In this document: positions 22,325 through 33,404 of the stretch, in pieces
Position numbering within the stretch: position 1 is the stretch's first letter
How the letters are laid out: the number at the start of each line of letters is the position of its first letter
Source of the DNA: Platanthera guangdongensis
Lineage: Eukaryota > Streptophyta > Magnoliopsida > Asparagales > Orchidaceae
Length of the DNA stretch: 64,000 nucleotides
Reading direction: 5' to 3'
NCBI GenBank assembly: GCA_039583875.1
Contig: CM077153.1
Coordinates: forward strand, 116,742,568 to 116,806,567
Program-made: the position numbers and the translations under genes
Notes under the pieces: model-generated
What the model saw: only the letters and a program-made list of their open reading frames with translations
The model's database searches: none
What the model was told of the DNA's origin: nothing

Positions 22325-23452
22325 GTTCCACTGCATGTTGAGCCAATGGGGGGTACTCCTACCCCTCCCATACCCACTCAGTTCCAACAGTCTGAGTTGG
22401 GGCAGACGCTCACCGCCATTCTTGATGCTTTTAAGGCGCAACAGCCTCCGGTGCAACAACAGGCCCCGAGCTCTAACTGGCTGAGCACCTTCCGGGCTCT
22501 CTCCCCTCCCGTCTATCGTGGGACAGAGTCAGCCGTATGTATGGCGGAATGGATCGACACAGTAGAAGAGCTATTGGCTGGTATCTGTTGCCCAGCCAAC
22601 ATGGCGGTGTCATTGGCAGTGTCCCTCTTGGAGTTACATGCTAAGAGGTGGTGGAAGTCCCTTATGGGCTCTACCTTCCATGGCCGAGTCTATACAGAGA
22701 TAAGTTGGAGCGAATTATCGGGTGTTTTCTTGGAGCACTTCATTCCTACTTCGGCCCGAGATGAGCTTGAGCAGAGGTTTCTACTACTGAAGCAGGGATC
22801 AAACTCAGGTACGGAATACCAGCGGGAATTCCAGCATCTCGCAAGGTTTGCGAACTCTTATGAGTTGGACGATAGAGGTTATGCCAAACGTTTCTACAAA
22901 GGGCTGCGAGATACCCTAAGGCAGTCCCTTTTGTTTATAGCGGATGGAAGTTTGGTGGAGATTATTGACATGGCGAAGAGGTTGGAGGCGGACCACTTGA
23001 GTAGTGGCAGGAGGCCTGCAGAAGGCGTTATGGAGGCCGGTCCGAGCAATAGGAGGAGACAAGATCGTAGAGGAGGAGGGGGATATCAGAGGGGTGGAGG
23101 GCGTTTCCACCGAAACTATAGAGTGGAGCACCCAGTCCAGCAACCGGCCGCGCTGCCTCCACCACCACAGCCTCAGCAATTCCGGCAACCAGAGGGGCGT
23201 CGTGGGTTGGTGTGTTTCGAGTGCAATCAACCAGGCCACATTCGACGCTACTGCCCACAGCTGTATGGGAACGTCCCTCCTGCTCTCCCTCCTGCTCTCC
23301 CTCCAGCAGCCCCACGAGGACGGGGATGTATGCGTGGCCGAGGACGAGGACCGCCAAGAGGAAACCCCAGCCCGGTCCGGGATCAGGTGTATGCGCTGGA
23401 CATGGCGCAAGAAAGGAACCCCCCGGATGTTATAGCTGGTATGTGCAGTTAA
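22325..23452 (+). CDS. gag: Gag of element E (main exon)
   Basis: The retrotransposon Gag core (FRALSPPVYRGTES, WIDTVEELL, WWKSL, FLEHFIP, LEQRFLLLKQG, EYQREFQHLARFA) is followed by an Arg/Gly/Pro-rich stretch and the CCHC knuckle CFECNQPGHIRRYC (~residue 290 from the ATG at 22346). That first ATG would start a 368-residue protein. The frame is open upstream to 22325, just after the acceptor GTGTAG, and fits the LTR exons. It ends at TAA 23450-23452, which lies inside the predicted gag/protease intron. Role: capsid formation and RNA packaging in the cytoplasm. Confidence 0.85.
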   Translation, partial: VPLHVEPMGGTPTPPIPTQFQQSELGQTLTAILDAFKAQQPPVQQQAPSSNWLSTFRALSPPVYRGTESAVCMAEWIDTVEELLAGICCPANMAVSLAVSLLELHAKRWWKSLMGSTFHGRVYTEISWSELSGVFLEHFIPTSARDELEQRFLLLKQGSNSGTEYQREFQHLARFANSYELDDRGYAKRFYKGLRDTLRQSLLFIADGSLVEIIDMAKRLEADHLSSGRRPAEGVMEAGPSNRRRQDRRGGGGYQRGGGRFHRNYRVEHPVQQPAALPPPPQPQQFRQPEGRRGLVCFECNQPGHIRRYCPQLYGNVPPALPPALPPAAPRGRGCMRGRGRGPPRGNPSPVRDQVYALDMAQERNPPDVIAGMCS

Positions 23453-23534
23453 CCTTCTCAAATTTTGTCGTTCCATTTAAACTGTTTAAGACATACTAGA
23501 TATCTAGTGGTTGAGCTTGGTTATTGGTACTTAG
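23439..23534 (+). other. Predicted intron at the gag/protease junction of E
   Basis: 96 bases, GTATGT...TACTTAG, phase 1 within a Gly codon. Unspliced RNA meets the gag stop TAA 12 bases in; spliced RNA reads from Gag straight into protease in frame. Element K has an intron-like GTATGC...CTCAG at the same codon (61785-61903, minus). Related Tekay/Del elements generally have a continuous gag-pol frame here, which fits the spliced form. Splicing is inferred. Confidence 0.65.
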
Positions 23535-26500
23535 GCACCGTGGTAATCGGTGGGAAGACGGCCTATGCGCTGTTTGATACTGGTGCCTCACACTCTTTCG
23601 TGTCCGAAGATTTCATTAAAAGTATGGGGGGCATACAATACTTTTCTGGAATAGCCCGACGAGTGTGCCTCCCGGACGGCTCAGAGATGATCGCTACTGC
23701 CAAGTGCGAGTTGGAGATATTTATTGAAGGAAGGGCTTTCGATACGCCTGCCACGGTCCTGAAGATGCCGGAGTTCGACATCATTTTGGGCATGGCGTGG
23801 TTGAATTGGCACTTCGCGAGGATCGACTGCGCGGAGAAGAAGATCTATTTGAGGCATGGGGACACCGAGGTTATCTTCCAAGGTATTAATTTTGCACCCA
23901 GTATGCTCTTATCTTCAGTTCAGACTGTAAAGGCCCATATGAAAGGGGATGAGGTTTTCATGATCTTGTTTGAGTTGAAGGAGGTAGCATTGGAGGTAAA
24001 AGATGTTCGGGTAGTGCGGGACTTTCCCGAGGTGTTTCTAAAGAAACTACCAGGGTTACCCCCTCATAGAGAAGTGGATTTGCGAATTAATATGGTACCG
24101 GGTGCCAAGCCTGTATCCAAGGCCCCTTACCGAATGGCCCCGAAGGAACTCTCGGAGTTTAGAGTTCAATTGCAAGAATTGGTGGAGTCAGGGTTCGTTC
24201 GCCCCAGTTCGTCACCCTGGGGAGCCCCTGTATTGTTTGTGAAGAAGAAGGATGGAACCCTGCGCTTGTGTATAGACTATCGGGAACTCAACCGGCTGAC
24301 GGTGCAGAACACTTATCCGCTACCTCGGATCGACGAGTTGTTCGATCAACTAGTGGGAGCGCATTGGTTTTCTAAGCTAGACTTGCGCTCGGGATACTAT
24401 CAGTTGAGGATACATGAGGAGGACATCCAGAAGACAACTTTCAGTTCAAGATACGGGTTGTATGAATTCACGGTAATGCCGTTTGGGCTCACAAATGCCC
24501 CTTCGGCTTTCATGATCCTGATGAACAAGGTATTCGAACCCTATTTGGATGTCTTCGTCATCGTCTTCATCGACGATATACTAGTCTACTCAAAGACGGA
24601 ATAGGAGCATACTGAGCACCTGGCGTTGGTTCTGAAGAAATTAAAAGAGCACGCTTTGTTCGCCAAGTTCAGCAAATGTGAATTTTGGCTCAAAGAGGTC
24701 GCCTTCTTAGGCCATGTAATCAGTGGAGCTGGACTAGCGGTGGACCCGGCCAAGGTGCGAGCCGTGAAAGAGTGGTCGCCCTTGAAGTCGGCGGCCGATG
24801 TGAGGAGTTTCCGTGGACTTGTCGGTTACTACCGCAAGTTCGTGAAAGGATTTTTAAAGGTTGCTCTTCCTCTTACTTCCTTGACGAGGAAGGGCGTGCC
24901 ATTTGAGTGGACACCTCAATGTGAAGCGGCATTCCAGGAGTTAAAGGATAGACTTACCTCCGCCCCCATCCTTGCACTTCCATCTGGGAAGGAATGATTT
25001 CAAGTTTACACGGACGCGTCATATCAAGGGATGGGAGCGGTATTGATGCAGCACGGGCATGTAATTGCTTATACATCAAGGCAACTGAAGAAGCATGAAA
25101 TCAATTACCCGGTTCATGATTTGGAGTTGGGAGCAGTGGTGTTCACCTTGAAGGTTTGGAGGCACTATCTATACAGCGTCCACTGCGAGATCTTTTCAGA
25201 TCATAAAAACTTGAAGTATGTTCATACACAGAAGGAGTTGAACTTGAGGCAACAGCGGTGGTTAGAATTTCTATGCGACTATGAGTTTACCATGAACTAC
25301 CACCCCGGAAAGGCGAACTTGGTGGCTGATGCGTTGAGTAGAAAAGTGTCAGGCTCTAGCCCAGAGTCTCGGTTGATGAGCATGCAGTTAGCTCGGATGA
25401 TAGAAGAGATGGACATTACCTTGATATTCAAGGCTCCTTCAACAGAGTATACATAATTTTTGGCAAGCATGAGCATAATTTGTGATATTCTGGACCAAAT
25501 TTGGGTGGAGCAAGGGATGGATGCGGCTTTGGCCCCGACAATTAAATCAATTGAAGAAGGAACTACCGACGAGTATACACTCAAAGACGGCCTCGTTTAC
25601 TTTCGCGGCCGGCTCTACATTCCCAAGGGCGATAAAATCCGGGAGGATATTTTGAGAGAGGCACATAGCTCTCAATATTCAGTGCACCCGGGTATTGCTA
25701 AGATGTACGCCGGTCTGCGGAAGACCATGTGTTGGCCGGGAATGAAGAAGGATGTCCGGTATTATGTCACTCATTGTGAAGCCTGTCAAAGAGTGAAGGC
25801 TGAATGCAGGAGTCCCGGTGGTTTGCTGCAGTCGTTGCCTATCCCCGAATGGAAGTTTGAGGATATCTCCATGGACTTTGTCCATGTGCTACCTCGCTCG
25901 CGCTCCGGGAATGATTCGGTGTGGGTTATTGTTGACCGGCTGACAAAAGTAGCCCGGTCCATTCCCATGAATAAAGAGGCTCACGTGGATGTTTTGGTAC
26001 GCCTCTTCGTGGAGCAGTTTGTACGATATCATGGCGTGCCTGAGACGGTCGTTTCTGACCGTGATGGTCGCTTTACTTCCAAGGAGTGGAAGGCGGTACA
26101 GGCGCATCTGGGCTCACGCCTTACCTTCAACACCGCGTTTCATCCTCAGACGGACGGGCAGTCTGAAAGGACCATCAGGACGTTGGAGGATCTACTGAGG
26201 TTATGTGTGCTGGACAGAGGAGAGCCATGGGAAAGGCTCTTGCCACTAGTGGAATTCTCCTATAATAATAGCCATCAGGCGAGCATCGGCATGGCACCCC
26301 ATGAAGCCCTTTACGGAAGAAGGTGCAGGACACCCTTGTCTTGGTGCAGGATGGGGATCCGAAGACATTGGGAAATGAATATATAGATGATACTGATGCG
26401 GCGGTCAGATTGATACGGGATCGCATGTTGGAGGCTCAAAGTCGGCATGCGAAGTATTACAATGCAAAGCACCGGATGGTGGAGTTCCAAGTGGGTGATA

Positions 26501-26925
26501 AAGTGTTCCTCAAGATTCGGCCGATGCATGGAGAGTCGCGGGTGCGTGGAGTGAAAAAGCTCAGCCCAAGATATGTTGGGCCTTATGCTATACTGGAAAG
26601 GATTGGCCCGTTGGCCTATCGGTTGGAGTTACCACCAGAACTAGAGAATCTCCACGACGTGTTCCATGTGTCGTCGCTTCGAAAGGCGCTGTTGCGGCCC
26701 GATCAATACATTCCCACTACTGATGGTGCAGTAGCGCCGGATAGGTCTGTGCGACTAGAGCCGGTGCGGATTGTTGACAACGAGACAAGGACTTTGCGCC
26801 ACAAAAGTGTTCCCTTGGTGAAGGTACTATGGTCTAACCATGGGGAGGAGGAGTACGCCTGGGAGCCGGTGGACTTGATGCAAAAACGTTACCCGGGATT
26901 ATTTCCTCCAGGTAATTTTTATTAA
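23535..26925 (+). pseudogene. pol: Pol of element E, nearly complete but interrupted
   Basis: Protease with [10 protein letters not shown] (~23570). RT with [32 protein letters not shown] and FIDDIL (~24570). RNase H with [12 protein letters not shown] (~25008) and SDHKNLKY. Integrase with CEACQRVKAEC, a D-D-E core (VDRLTK, SDRDGRF, TDGQSERTIRTLED), then GPY/F (KLSPRYVGPYAILERIGPLAYRL) and a chromodomain-like tail (PLVKVLWSNHGEEEYAWEP). Stops: TAG 24602, TGA 24995, TAA 25454. A one-base loss near 26340 shifts frame within integrase. The rest is well preserved, so inactivation is recent relative to B. Lineage: Tekay/Del-type chromovirus. Confidence 0.9.
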
Positions 26926-27011
26926 AGGCATGTTTGTTTTCTGTATGCTTGTCTTCCCCATAGCCCTAGCCTGATTTCGGGGACGAAATCTTTTATTTTG
27001 TTTATAGGATT
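26926..27011 (+). other. 3' untranslated segment of E without a normal PPT
   Basis: It holds TTTCGGGGACGAAAT, the conserved motif after gypsy pol, then a T-rich run and TATAGGATT before the LTR. The G/A tract seen in B and D is absent. K shows the same arrangement. Confidence 0.7.
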
Positions 27012-30000
27012 TGTAACGTCCTGATTCACGCTAGGCCCCCGTGTGAGTTTTGAGTCAGGAGGGCAGGCTTGAGTTCAGGAAAGTGGAGGAAAAAGGGCGG
27101 CACTTGTGGTCTGAATAAGTAGTCCAGAGCAAGTTACACGCCCTGGGTCACGGGTGTGACCCAGGGGCGTGACTAAGGTACTCGAGTAACTGAAACGGTT
27201 ACTCGAGTAGTTTTCAAATTACTCGTGTAAATTGGGTGACATGCCCTGGGTCACGGGCGTGACCCAAGGGCGTGACTAAGGTACTCGAGTAACTGCCGAC
27301 GTTACTCGAGTAGGTTTCAAGTACTCGAGTAAAATTGGGTGACACGCCCTGGGTCACTGGCGTGACCCAGGCGCGTGACTGAAGGTACTCGAGTAGCCGC
27401 CACGGTTACTCGAGTAGTTTTCAAATCACTCGAGTAAATTTGGTTACACGCCCTAGGTCACGGGCGTGACCCAGGGGCGTGACTTAAGATACTCGAGTAG
27501 GTGCTTAAGGTACTCGAGTAGGTGGTTGGTTCTCGAGTAAGAGGGTTACACGCCCCATGTCACGGGCGTGACTATGGGCGTGAACAGGGTGTGTCCGTCG
27601 TGTCGAGTATTGAATCGGCATTATAACCGCCTGAAACGCTTCGCTTGAGCGGGACACGGGTAAGGACACGGGCGTGTCCCTACCCGTGTCACATTATATA
27701 TATAAGGAACAGTGGAAAACGCTAGCCGCTTCTCTCTTCTTCCGAGCCGTATTTTTCTGAGAGAGGTCTTGTGAAGAAGGGAGTTTGCTGGAGGAAGATC
27801 TAGGGAAGGAGATCCGCCATCGCCGTAAAAGAGAGGATGCCGCCGCGAAGAATCACAAGGTCTATGGCCGGAAATGGAACCACTGGAAATGAAGTGAGTT
27901 TCCTACCCTCTCCCTTGGTGCTAGATCTATAGTTATTTTCCTAGGCGAGACATCGACTCAAGAGAGTCTTGATGGAGAGGAGAAGTTTTCTAAGAAAGGC
28001 CATGCTAGGACTTGTGTCCTAGATTTTAGATCTCTTCAACCACGCCCTTCTTCTATGTGATCTTAGGGATGGTCTCGTGAAGGGTGTTGGCCTCTTGAGG
28101 TTGAATAAGGGAGGAGGTTTTCTGTAATGATTGGGAAGATCGCCTTGAGGAGGAGGACGGACCGATGTCGTTCATTCCGCCTTAAGATGCGTGCAGAATC
28201 TGTATTCTGCACGCAGCGAACTTCGTGGCCATGTTTAGGTGGGATATGGCCAGATCTGGGCTTTCGGCTAAACACGAAAGTTGAAGCCCTTGAAAATACC
28301 TTTCCAATGAGTGGCTTCACGACTTCAGGCGAAGTCTGTAGCCACGGGAAAGTCTGAACGAATTTGATGTTCGGCAAATCCTGCATGCAGAAATTGTGTT
28401 TTGTACGCAGCGGACTTCGGGTCCGATTACAAATAGGATAATGTCAAATCTGGGTTGAGCTCTGAATATGAAAGTTGTAGTCCATGGAAATACCTTTCCA
28501 CCGAGGGGTTACACGTTGTCACTGAATTCCTGAAGCTTCGGGAATCTCCGGTTGAAGTCGCTCTCCAGATTATTCCTGCACTTAAAAATCTGGGTTTATA
28601 ACATATGGATTTGGATTCGATGAAATTAATATCGCATGTGATCTTGAGGCTTGGATAAACTCTTATGAATAATTAATTTAGTTGCATAATTGATGAAGAT
28701 TATTAATCGGATTCCATGTGATCGAATTGTAAGTTAGTCTACTTGAATGATTTGGCTTGTTAGAAGTTAGTAGATTGTTATACATGTGCATCTTGATATA
28801 ATAGGTTGAAATCACTTGAAATGACACATAGAAGGATAACTCATGGCCATGTGAATGTTGAATAGCGGATTGAATTTGGTAGTCCAATACTAGAACGTCG
28901 TCTCCCTATGGGTAGTGTTGTGGAAGTTTGAAGGTGCGGTGTTGACCGTCACTAGTTGGGAAATCTGGAAATGTGTATAGTTGGATGGTTGGGCTTGGTC
29001 CTCGTGCTTTCTCCGAGGCTCCTTCCATGCCACAGTGTTGTGGAATTGCATGCGGTGTGAGTCGACACGCGGTGTTGTAATCCTGGGTTAAGGATAGTGT
29101 GGCAGGTCTACGGGCTCGCCAGTCGTCACACCGACGGGAGTTGACAGTTAGACTTTGGGCGGTTGGGCTTGGTCCTCGGTATTCACTTCACGGGCCTCCT
29201 TCCGTTCCAGGTGAACGGTTGAGCTTGGTCCTCGTGCTCACTCTGAGGCTCCTTCCGGGTCACACAAGGTCAGTTCGGGGCTTGGTCCTCGATGCACATC
29301 TACCCGAGGCTCCCGCTGGGCCATAGTACGCATGGGCTCCGCTGTTGTGTTCTTAGCGTTGAGGCGTACGGAGGCCTAGGTGAAGTAGTGTGGATACCCG
29401 TCTAGTAGTAGAGACGCCCGCTCTACTGTCACCGCCTGGCCACGGCGGCTGATGCCTGAGAGGTTAGCTACCTGCTCGAAAAGTGGGAACTAATGGTCTA
29501 TGTTGACATAGCGGTTGCATGCGTATGAGCATGAGTGAGTTATTGCATAGCATACATATCATTTCATATCATTGCACAACATGATTCTCATCGTATAAGT
29601 TTGTATGGGCACTCTTATACGATGAGTTACTTTATGCAAACCGATCCTTAACTTATAAGCTTGTATGGACATCCTTATAAGTTAAGTTACTTACCTGCTG
29701 TAGATTTCCTTACACCTGTTGTTATACATTGTTAGCTTGGTAGAACTGCTAGATTATACATTTATACTCATGTACCTTGCCACCTGCTTGTACCACTCTT
29801 ATAATTAATGTTTATTGTACTTTTGTTTCCTTTTTCCCGCCCGGTGCCGAGGAGTTGTCGGGGGAGCGGATGTGAAACCACTTAGTCGTTTCGACTAACG
29901 GTTGCTACGTCTTCCTTTTTAGGAGGTCACGCCGCAGGTAGAGCACCCGCAGACTACGCAGCAGGACAGCCAGGCCAGGACGACAGGGCCTGAGGTGACG

Positions 30001-30343
30001 GTGCCGTCGATACCGTCGGTTACTGATGTTAGTATTTTGATTACTCTGATATAGCCCGCTTGGGCAATGATTAGCTGTACTCTGATATATTGTAGAAGCA
30101 TGTTTAGCTTCTCCTTATTGATGTTTTGGACATTATATACTTCGTGTGGATTTTGACTTCTCTTACTTCTTATATTTGGTTGGGTTGGCATGATATATTG
30201 ATATTGTTGTAGCCGACGGAATAGGCGTCTTGTGGTACATGTTAGCCCGTGTGCTAATGCTACCGCAAGGCGGCTGTTCCGGGCATAAGACTCCCCCTTC
30301 GTGCCGTGTTTTGGGATCCGGGAGGGGGGGGGGGGGTCTTACA
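27012..30343 (+). repeat. 3' LTR of E
   Basis: 3,332 bp, homologous along its length to 18809-22130 with scattered substitutions, a shorter (TA)n at the TATA site and 13 Gs (30324-30336) instead of 12. Followed by the ACATT duplication. Confidence 0.95.
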
Positions 30344-30740
30344 ACATTGAACCGAACCAATCAATGCCAGCAAAACTGTCTAACTGGACTTAAAGGAAAT
30401 AAATCGGTCGAAACAAAATTCGTCGAGTTTCACGTTGATATTCGACGAATCAGAACTATTCATCGAGTTAACACGTGAATATTCGACGAAACGACACAGA
30501 GCAAATCGTCTGGGTATCAAGGCCATATACGACGAATCGAGATCTAACTCGTCGAATCTGTCATGACGATACTCGACGAATCCAAGACAAGCGTTTAGAT
30601 GTCTCGATGATACTTGACGAATCTAAGATGGAAGCATTGAGATGTCATGACGATACTCGATGAATCTAGACCATTCTTCGAAACCTCTCATCTATAGTCG
30701 ATGAATCTCCCTTAGCTTTCTCCCGACAAATTACCTGATG
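30344..30740. repeat. TTCGTCGAA-type array, probably U3 of the Copia A LTR
   Basis: After the E duplication the sequence continues the interrupted Copia A LTR for at least ~60 bases. From 30412 to 30720 it is an irregular array of TTCGTCGA/TCGACGAA inverted repeats. This would place the array upstream of the TATA at 18795-18806 when read on the minus strand. It could instead be a 5' remnant of element G, whose 3' LTR uses a very similar motif. The boundary is not clear. Confidence 0.45.
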
Positions 30741-30912
30741 ACCCATGTTCACAATACAGGTCCCGGAATGAAATTCCTCCTCATCCAGAATGTCATAGGC
30801 TTGGTCCTTCAATCATATCACATATGAGCAGGGCCAACACAAACCTTTCCAACTTCTCAAGAACTCTTATGTGCGACTCCATAGACTCATATTGCGTTGG
30901 CAATGAGACCAC

Positions 30913-31602
30913 ATGTTTGAACACTTCCAGATCACCATGGTAATACCAACATTTAGGAACGTCATTCTCATGTTGGAAACAACAAGCCTCTCCTTCGTGC
31001 TAGAGCACCCCTACATGATATTGGATAAGGACGTTCTTGAGTTCTATCAGAATGCCAAGCTTCGTAGGGAATATACTTTCATCAAAAGTAGAGTTCGTCA
31101 GATGAAAATTAAGGTGAATGCTTCTATCCTAACCAGGCTTTTGAGGCTTACAGCTTGTGATGAAGCCGATCACCTAGAAGAGGAGGACTTCATAAGAGCT
31201 CTATTGTTCTGTGGACTACCCAGAGGCACTAAAGCAGTTAAGAGAAAAGGGATGAACGAGGAAGGAAAGATCTCGTCTGACATCATTGGTAAAGTGCTGC
31301 TCCGCAAGACCGGTTCTCATGAATACCTCTCTTCAGTGATGTTCAAGGTCGTAGTGGCGATCATCTGCAGGAAGAGAATGGATTGGGGTGCCATCCTGTT
31401 TGCGTGGATCAAGGTTAGTCTTCGTTCCCCAAATTTTGGAAGGATTCTAAGTATGTACTTGAATCAATTAGACAGAGACACATTTGACATGTCCAAAGGT
31501 GTACTTATCCACCACTTGAAGAAGATTGACGCTTCCATATTCTCAAGGTGGGATAAGAGGATCCAAAAACTAGGGGGAGTCAGAGATGTGCCCGAGGTAT
31601 AG
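30913..31602 (+). pseudogene. ORF of element G, plant-transposon-protein-like
   Basis: 229 codons from an ATG to TAG. It includes VLEFYQNAKLRREYTFIKSRV, KIKVNASILTRLLRL and SHEYLSSVMFKVVVAIICRK. The spacing resembles the domain often annotated 'putative plant transposon protein' in LTR elements, but I rate that as a loose match. The same frame continues past the TAG for ~220 bases with acidic, Ser/Thr-rich sequence, so the stop is probably a mutation. No enzymatic motif is visible. Confidence 0.5.
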
Positions 31603-33093
31603 GAAGAGGAAGTACCTGAGGACAGAATTCCTGCTTCCACCCCCAGGGAAACTCCTGATAGATTGAGTGCAGGAGTTGAGGGGGAGACAGTTAATACAAA
31701 AGTGTCCACTGAGTCAGTGCCTTTGAGTATTTCTACAGATACAAAGATTCCAATTCTAGTTCCAGTTGTAGAGATTATAGTTCTAGAGACTGGTGATATT
31801 CTTACAGAGGTTGCGGAGATTTCGTGAGAAAGCTTCATAGAAGAATTGATGCAATCCCAGGTGGACCTTCGATGGAGGAGGTAGATGTTATTGACTTGTC
31901 TAATGAGGAAGGAGAAGCTGAGATGCATCCTCCTGTCCTAAAAGATACTGCTCCTGAGCTCCTTTCAAAAGCTACTATTACTCCCATGGAAGAGTCCCCT
32001 AGTGACACCGAGGGAAGTGCAGATCCCTATACCCCTCTCGTGTTCAGGCTGTAGATATACCGTCTAGCAGTGGAGATGTATCTATTCTAAAAACTATAGA
32101 AGACATGATGGCCAAACATCAAGCACATTTTGATCGTTCTCTAAAGAAAGTGATGAATAAAGTAAAGGAAACAAAGAAAGACTTGATAACGGCCTTGCAG
32201 CTGTCAAGGTGTGTTTTGACAAATTGAATGTGAGGATGGATTCTTGGTTTGTGCTGGGTCGCGAAGCGCTTATTCATAACATGGCCGGCCTGAAAAGTAA
32301 CATGGAGGTGATTCAGAACGTTGACGCCAATGCTAAAACAGTTATTACTGCTCAAAATGCAGGCATGAATTACTTTGACAACCAAATGGTTTATTTTTTA
32401 AATGCCATAGCAAACGTGGTGCTGGAAGAAGTCAAAAAGTGGGAGGATGAGCTGAAAGATAAGGTGACAACCCTTGAAGTTGCTACGGTGGAAAACTTCA
32501 AGGGCGTTAATACCTATAGTTTTGATAATTTCAGTTGGCTTCATAATGAGTTGTTTGGTGGGCAAGGTCCGACTCAAGCAATAATTTCAGAACCTACAGT
32601 GCTTGCTCCAGTAGATGTCCTCGTTAATCCTATTCAGGATTATTCTCAATACTGGACAGACACTCAGGATTTTCCTCAGTCTGAACAAGATACTGCTGAT
32701 GCCAATCCTGAAGTTCATATAGTTGAAGACATACCTCAACCAGCGCAGAAAAGGATACAATATGGTGAAGGCCCATCAGCTGTCAGGTTTGAACCTAATC
32801 GAGAAATGGCTGAGGTGTGGAGCCTGATCTCAAAGAGTATTATTTTGGACACATTCAAGATCGTGGATTTGGCTAATGAGAATAGGTGGGATTACCACAG
32901 TTCAGATGAATGGCAGAAGTATGAGGTTGCTTGCGCTAAAAGAAGACTGCATTTCAGAAAGTATAACTTTGATGATCCAAATGCCCCTCCAGCTCCGCCA
33001 AGATATGTAGATACTGTTTGCCCTAATATAGAACTCATATATATATATATATATAATTTAATGTTTTGTCTAGGAATGCATTTTACTTCATAA
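31603..33093 (+). pseudogene. Downstream coding remnant of element G
   Basis: A series of frame-shifted open stretches (31824-32054; 32209-33093). The second has a helical, probably coiled-coil part (ANVVLEEVKKWEDELKDKV), an acidic/proline-rich part and SDEWQKYEVACAKRRLHFRKY near the end. It appears to continue the protein begun at 30913. No known domain is recognised. It precedes the PPT, so it is the last gene of element G. Confidence 0.45.
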
Positions 33094-33174
33094 CTATTTC
33101 TTTAATGTCTTGTTCTTTCTTTGATTTATTATTATGTGTGTAATTCACCTTAGCTTGTAGCATTCTGACTTCTT

Positions 33175-33187
33175 CAAATAGGGGGAT
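33175..33187 (+). other. Polypurine tract of element G
   Basis: CAAATAGGGGGAT just upstream of the LTR start, fixing the + orientation of G. Confidence 0.65.
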
Positions 33188-33404
33188 ATTATTGGGTATT
33201 GTATCCAAAAAAATCTTGATTTGAAGAAGGGTCCCAATAAGCTAAGATAAATTGAGTTTGTATTTGATGTTCTGTTTTAGTTATGTGCTTGCAGGAATAT
33301 ATTGCTAAGTATAACCCAATGTCAGGTTATAGTGGGTCATGAATCATGAGACTATACAATGTAATCCTTCATTGTGTAGGCCAATGTGTTGACTCACGTG
33401 TAAT

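Larger units (their letters stand above)
18809..30343 (+). mobile_element. Full-length Tekay/Del-like gypsy element E
   Basis: An 11,535-bp element with the perfect duplication ACATT (18804-18808 and 30344-30348) and LTRs of 3,322 and 3,332 bp, TGTAAxGTCC to TCTTACA. It has a PBS, gag with a CCHC knuckle, and protease-RT-RNase H-integrase with a chromodomain-like tail. Structure is complete but pol has at least three stops and one frameshift, so this copy is not autonomous. Predicted splicing (exons at 19638, 21711 and 22325; intron 23439-23534) is unusual. Confidence 0.95.
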
